A stretch of DNA of 8,914 nt from an uncultured bacterium (GTDB lineage Bacteria > Gemmatimonadota > Gemmatimonadetes > Palauibacterales > KS3-K002), in contig CANPVY010000136.1 in NCBI GenBank assembly GCA_947581845.1, positions 1 to 8,914 on the forward strand, read 5' to 3'. Both the position numbers and the translations under genes were made by a program. This document shows, piece after piece, positions 5,205 to 8,914 of this stretch (position 1 is the first letter of the stretch; each line of letters starts with the position of its first letter). The notes beneath the pieces were generated by a model. The model searched no databases. It was not told the origin of the DNA and was given only the letters and a program-made list of their open reading frames with translations.

Positions 5205-8200
5205 TCATTCGCCGGTTGACCGGGCCAGGCCCCGCTCCGGCACCGCGCTGGGGCCCGGACCACCGATGACCACCCGCTTCAGCCCAGCGGCGAGCCCGTG
5301 AACGATAAGGTACGCGCAGGGCACGACGAGCAGAGTGAGCAGCATCGAGAGGCTAAGTCCGCCCACCACGGCGAGGGCCAGCGGCTGCATCAGCTCCGAG
5401 CCCTCGCTGATGCCGAGCGCGAGCGGGAGCATGCCGCACACCGTGGTCGTCGTGGTCATGACGATCGGCCGCAGCCGCACGGCACCCGCGTCGACGACGG
5501 CCTCTTCGACCGGCAGTCCCTTCTCGCGGCGCGCGATCTCCACGTACTGCACCAGCAGGATCGCATTGTTGACGACGATACCCGCCAGCAGGATTACGCC
5601 CAGCAGGACCGGCGCGCTGAGTGCGGTCCCTGTGATCCAGAGCAGCAGCCCGACGCCAACCAGCGCCAGCGGGATCGAGAAGAGGATGGCCAGCGGGTCG
5701 CTCACACTCTCGTACTGGATCGCCATCACCACGAAAACAAGGAAGATCGCCAGCACCGTCACGATGATCAGGTTCCGCTGGTTCTCTTTGAGCGCCTCCT
5801 CCTCGCCGCCGTAGATCAGCGAGTAGCCGTCCGGTAGCTCGAGGTCGCCCAGCACCGCGCGCACCGCCTCCGTTACCTCGCCGACGGTAGCGACCTCCTC
5901 GTTCACGTCGCCGGTCACCCGCAGCTGCCGGTTCTGATTCACCCGCAACACCGTCGTGGGACCGGTGCCCAAGCGGACGTCAGCCACGTCACGCAGGTAG
6001 ATCGGCCGGTCCCGTCCCGGGAAGAGCGCGATCGAGCCGAGGTCTTCAGGGCTGGTGAACGATTCCCGTGGCAGCCGCACGCGCACGTCGTACTCGTTGT
6101 TCCCTTCGGTGAAGCGCGTGGCGATCGAGCCGTCCAGCGCGGTCCTGACAGTCTGACCTACCTGCGCCACGTCGAGCCCCAGGTCGGCGGCGCGCAGTCG
6201 GTCGATCTCGATCGAGAGCTGCGGGCTCGCCTCCTCGGTCGACGGCTCCACCCCCTCGAGTCCGGGGACCGTGCGCATCAGCCGGATCATCTCATCGCCC
6301 AGCCGTTGCAGCTCAGCCAACTCGTCGCCCTGGACCGCCACCGCGACATCCGAGCCGGCGATGTTGGTGCGCAGCCCGCGAATCCGCGGCGGCCGCACGA
6401 AGATGCGGGCGCCCGGGACGCCCAGCTCATCGATCTTCGCCTGCAGCTCGGCGACCCAGCGGTATGCTGGCATGTCGCGCCGCTGGCTGGCGGGCACCAG
6501 CTGGATGCCGAGCGAGCCGCGGCCGCCGCTCGACATCGTGGAGCCGCCGAAGAGAAAGCCGCCGGCCGTCGTGAACACGTGCTCGACGTACGGCATCTCG
6601 GCCACCTGCGCCTCGACCTGGTAGGCCACCTCGTTGGTGCGCTCAGGCGAGGTGCCCGGCGGCATCCGCATGTAGATGCCGACGTTGCCGTCATCGACGG
6701 CGGGCAGGAACTGGCTCCCCAGTCCCCGCGCCAGCAAGCCGACGCCGGCCAGGCTCGCGAACGCGGCGCCCACTACCAGCCAGCGGCGCCGCACCGCGCG
6801 GCCGGCGACCACGCGATAGCCGGCCGTGAAGCGAGCCAGCCACCGATTGAAGCCGACGACGATCCGGCTGCGGGCGAGGTGACTGCTGCGCTGGACCTTG
6901 GCCAACTGCGCGGAGAGCATCGGTACCAGCGTCAGTGCCGTGGCCAGCGAGCCGATGATCGCGAACGAGATGGTCAGGATCAGCTCGCGGAAGACGAGGG
7001 CCGCCAGGCCGGTGATCAGCAGGAACGGCACCACCGCCGCCAGGTTGGTCAACGTCGAGGCTACCACGGCAGAGGTGACCTCGCCCGAGCCGCGGTGCGC
7101 TGCCTCCTCCGGGTCCGTGATTCCCAGCTCGCGGTGCCGGAAGATGTTCTCCAGCATCACGATCGAGTTGTCGATCAACAGGCCGATCCCCAGCGCCAGG
7201 CCGCCCAGGGTCATGATGTTCAGGGTCAGGCGCCCCATCCCCATCATCACGAACGTCGCCAGCACGGCGAGCGGGATGGAGAGGCCGATGATGAACGTCT
7301 TGCGCAGGCTACCCAGGAACAGCAGTACCACTGCCATCGCCAACGTCGCGCCGATGAGCGCCGCGTTGCGCACGCCCCCGACCGCCTTGCGGATGAAGAA
7401 CGACTGGTCCGAGGTGATCTCGTAGCTGATGTCGTCCGGTATGTAGCGTGACCCGGCGAGCTGGCGCAGGCGCTCGCCCACGCCCTGAGCGACGGCGACC
7501 GTGTTCGCGTCCGGCTGCTTGCGCACTGAGAGCTTCACCGCCGGCACCCCGTCCAGCCGGGCCCAAAGCCGCCGCTCCTGATGGGTGTCGCTGACCTCAG
7601 CGATCTCGGACAGCGGTATGCGCTCCCGCGTGCCCGGCACCGTAAGCAGCACGTTCCGCAGGTCGTCCACGCTGCGGAACTTACCCGCCGTCTTGCCGAC
7701 GATCTCGAAGCTCGGCGAGGTGACGTTGCCGACCGCGACGTCCTGGTTCTCGGCGCGGATGCGCGTGAGGATGTCAGACACGGTGAGCCCGTAGGAGCGA
7801 AGCCGCTCCTGGTCGAGCGTCACGCGGATCTCGCGGACCAGACCGCCCGCCACATCGATCGCGGCCACGCCCTCGACGGTGAGCAGTTGCGGCTGCAGCC
7901 GCAGCTCCGCCCAGTTCCGCAGCGATACCAGATCGCGCGTCGGCGAGCTGAACCCGACCTCGAAGACCGGCATCTGGGACGGGTCGAACTTGAAGATCGT
8001 GGGCGGATCGGCGTCCTCGGGGAGTCGCGGGCGCGCGCGATCCAGGTTCTTGGAAGCGTCCTGCAGCGCGAAGTCGATGTCCGTGCCGAAACTGAAGTGG
8101 AGGTTCACACCGGAGCGGCCCTCGGTTGTCTCGCTCTCCAGCTCGGTCACGTTCTCCGTCGTCGCCAGGCTCGTCTCCAGCACCTTGGTGACCTGTTCCT

Positions 8201-8399
8201 CCATCACCTCGGGTGCCACGCCCGGATAGGTGACCCCGGCACGCAGCTGCGGGTAGTTGATCTGCGGCAGCAGATCCAGCCGAAGCTGCCCGATGTAGAA
8301 CAGGCCCACCACGACCAGTACCGACGCCGCGGCAATCGTCCCGATCGGTCGGCGAATCGCCAGACTGGGGAGCCCGCGGTACCTCCTCTCCTCACTCAT
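5205..8399 (-). CDS. RND-family efflux transporter permease (AcrB-like, SwrC-type proton-relay variant)
   Basis: The 1064-residue protein is full length for an RND pump. TM1 is at about 17-36, followed by a first periplasmic porter/docking region (about 37-338), TM2-6 (about 340-495), TM7 (about 538-558), a second periplasmic region (about 559-872) and TM8-12 (about 873-1032). The N-terminal RRPIGTIAAASVL, the LPQINYPQL segment and IQYESVSDPLAIL (894-906) are typical. In TM4, GIGLLIDNSIVMLENI (404-419) gives D410 at AcrB D407 but N411 at D408. In TM10, GIVVNNAILLVQY (940-952) gives N944 at AcrB K940. These changes occur in the SwrC-like branch (from memory), so the pump is expected to be active but with a reduced proton-relay set. 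It would use the proton gradient to export drugs, lipids or similar compounds, with the adaptor encoded just upstream; the two genes overlap as ATGA. No outer-membrane factor gene is visible. The substrate cannot be told. Confidence 0.95.
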   Translation of the reverse strand: MSEERRYRGLPSLAIRRPIGTIAAASVLVVVGLFYIGQLRLDLLPQINYPQLRAGVTYPGVAPEVMEEQVTKVLETSLATTENVTELESETTEGRSGVNLHFSFGTDIDFALQDASKNLDRARPRLPEDADPPTIFKFDPSQMPVFEVGFSSPTRDLVSLRNWAELRLQPQLLTVEGVAAIDVAGGLVREIRVTLDQERLRSYGLTVSDILTRIRAENQDVAVGNVTSPSFEIVGKTAGKFRSVDDLRNVLLTVPGTRERIPLSEIAEVSDTHQERRLWARLDGVPAVKLSVRKQPDANTVAVAQGVGERLRQLAGSRYIPDDISYEITSDQSFFIRKAVGGVRNAALIGATLAMAVVLLFLGSLRKTFIIGLSIPLAVLATFVMMGMGRLTLNIMTLGGLALGIGLLIDNSIVMLENIFRHRELGITDPEEAAHRGSGEVTSAVVASTLTNLAAVVPFLLITGLAALVFRELILTISFAIIGSLATALTLVPMLSAQLAKVQRSSHLARSRIVVGFNRWLARFTAGYRVVAGRAVRRRWLVVGAAFASLAGVGLLARGLGSQFLPAVDDGNVGIYMRMPPGTSPERTNEVAYQVEAQVAEMPYVEHVFTTAGGFLFGGSTMSSGGRGSLGIQLVPASQRRDMPAYRWVAELQAKIDELGVPGARIFVRPPRIRGLRTNIAGSDVAVAVQGDELAELQRLGDEMIRLMRTVPGLEGVEPSTEEASPQLSIEIDRLRAADLGLDVAQVGQTVRTALDGSIATRFTEGNNEYDVRVRLPRESFTSPEDLGSIALFPGRDRPIYLRDVADVRLGTGPTTVLRVNQNRQLRVTGDVNEEVATVGEVTEAVRAVLGDLELPDGYSLIYGGEEEALKENQRNLIIVTVLAIFLVFVVMAIQYESVSDPLAILFSIPLALVGVGLLLWITGTALSAPVLLGVILLAGIVVNNAILLVQYVEIARREKGLPVEEAVVDAGAVRLRPIVMTTTTTVCGMLPLALGISEGSELMQPLALAVVGGLSLSMLLTLLVVPCAYLIVHGLAAGLKRVVIGGPGPSAVPERGLARSTGE

Positions 8400-8914
8400 C
8401 GCGCACCTCCGCCCGCCGACGGATCGCCCGCGACCCGGACGACCGTGCCCGGCCGCAGGTTCACATGCCCGGAGGTGACCACCCGCTCGCCGGCCGCGAG
8501 CCCGGCCGTGACCTCGATCCAGCCGGCGACGGTCAGACCCGTCTCGACCGGACGGTGCACGAGCGTGTCGGCATCGACGAGGTACACGAAAGCGCCGCCG
8601 TTCGAGACGCCCACCGCGGATGCCGGCACGGCCAGCACGTCGGCCCTACGGTCCAGCGCGAACTCGACCCGCGCCAGGAACCCCGGTCGCGCCTCCACCC
8701 CGGCCGGCCTGCGGCCCAGCGCCACTTCCACGGGCACCAGCCGGCTCGCCGCGTCGGCGCTGGGAAACACGCGCCGGATGCGGCCCGTGATGCGCGCTTC
8801 CGGGTACGCGTCGAGCTGCACGGTGACCGGGTTGCCGGGCTCGAGATGCACGACGTCCAGCTCGGAGACCCGCACCCTGACCACCAGCAGCGAGTCCTCG
8901 GCGATCTCGAACAT
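8396..8914 (-). CDS. RND periplasmic adaptor (HlyD/MFP family), C-terminal part (5' end outside window)
   Basis: The frame is open to the right edge of the window. The ATG at 8912-8914 is at the very end and is almost certainly internal, because the lipoyl and alpha-hairpin domains that normally come first are absent. The 172 visible residues hold the beta-barrel domain (about 8-87, with VRVSELDVVHLEPGNPVTVQL and a RITGRIRRVFPSAD strand) and the membrane-proximal domain (about 92-162, with VLAVPASAV, FVYLVDAD and LAAGERVVTSG). Such proteins bridge the inner-membrane RND pump and an outer-membrane channel. The TGA stop shares four bases with the RND start (ATGA at 8396-8399), so the two are translated together in defined ratio. 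The tail ends in a short Gly/Ala-rich stretch with nothing notable. Confidence 0.92.
   Translation of the reverse strand: MFEIAEDSLLVVRVRVSELDVVHLEPGNPVTVQLDAYPEARITGRIRRVFPSADAASRLVPVEVALGRRPAGVEARPGFLARVEFALDRRADVLAVPASAVGVSNGGAFVYLVDADTLVHRPVETGLTVAGWIEVTAGLAAGERVVTSGHVNLRPGTVVRVAGDPSAGGGAR
8405..8410 (-). promoter_or_regulatory. Ribosome binding site of the RND permease, inside the adaptor gene
   Basis: GGAGGT on the minus strand lies 5 bases before the RND ATG (8397-8399), within the last codons of the adaptor. It gives the RND permease its own strong initiation in addition to coupling through the ATGA overlap, and fixes this start. Confidence 0.7.

Noticed and set aside
5162..5263. Upstream extension of the DUF2177 frame to an ATG at 5261-5263
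   Set aside because: The extra 34 residues are Arg/Pro-rich, overlap the end of the RND gene and are unlike the family, whose members begin just before the first membrane helix. The purine-rich site at 5168-5177 supports the shorter start.
6306..7451. 381-codon open frame on the plus strand inside the RND gene
   Set aside because: It is antisense to the clearly conserved RND permease and has extreme Arg/Gln/His/Asp content. This is a typical shadow frame.

Overview
The window is GC-rich, densely coding bacterial DNA. A periplasmic adaptor, an inner-membrane RND pump and an exported S41 peptidase together suggest a Gram-negative (diderm) organism. Gemmatimonadota or a similar high-GC lineage would fit the gene mix, but nothing in the sequence fixes the taxon. 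I saw no rRNA, tRNA, CRISPR array, insertion sequence, integrase or long repeat.

Layout. The left edge (2-529, plus strand) holds the C-terminal part of a C40 (NlpC/P60) cell-wall peptidase whose start lies outside the window. It converges, across 27 bases, on a run of six minus-strand genes that fills the rest of the window. In transcription order (right to left) these are: a periplasmic adaptor (C-terminal part only), an RND efflux permease, a small DUF2177 membrane protein, an exported S41-family peptidase, a DAACS-family symporter, and a class V PLP-dependent aminotransferase-like enzyme. Both ends of the window are cut genes. No stretch over 300 bases lacks a gene; the longest gap is 79 bases (4678-4756).

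How the genes may work together. The minus-strand run looks like two transcription units. The first is adaptor plus RND pump (ATGA overlap), with the DUF2177 gene 43 bases behind; this is the inner-membrane and periplasmic part of a tripartite exporter, with no outer-membrane factor in view. The second is S41 peptidase, symporter and PLP enzyme. The first two overlap by four bases (ATGA), and the third begins 12 bases after the symporter stop, with its ribosome binding site built into that stop codon. A weak sigma70-like promoter sits just ahead of the S41 gene. The simplest reading, which is inference, is a scavenging module: an exported hydrolase releases a small product, the symporter imports it, and the PLP enzyme converts it.

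The most interesting points lie in this second unit. The symporter lacks both arginines known to hold the acidic side chain of aspartate/glutamate in this family. The S41 protein has no lysine after its proposed nucleophile, so it cannot use the Ser-Lys dyad of Tsp/CtpA, and it carries an extra segment inside the catalytic domain. The PLP enzyme lacks the cysteine loop of cysteine desulfurases. Together they point to a coupled pathway whose substrate is probably not glutamate or aspartate. The remaining genes are ordinary members of known families.
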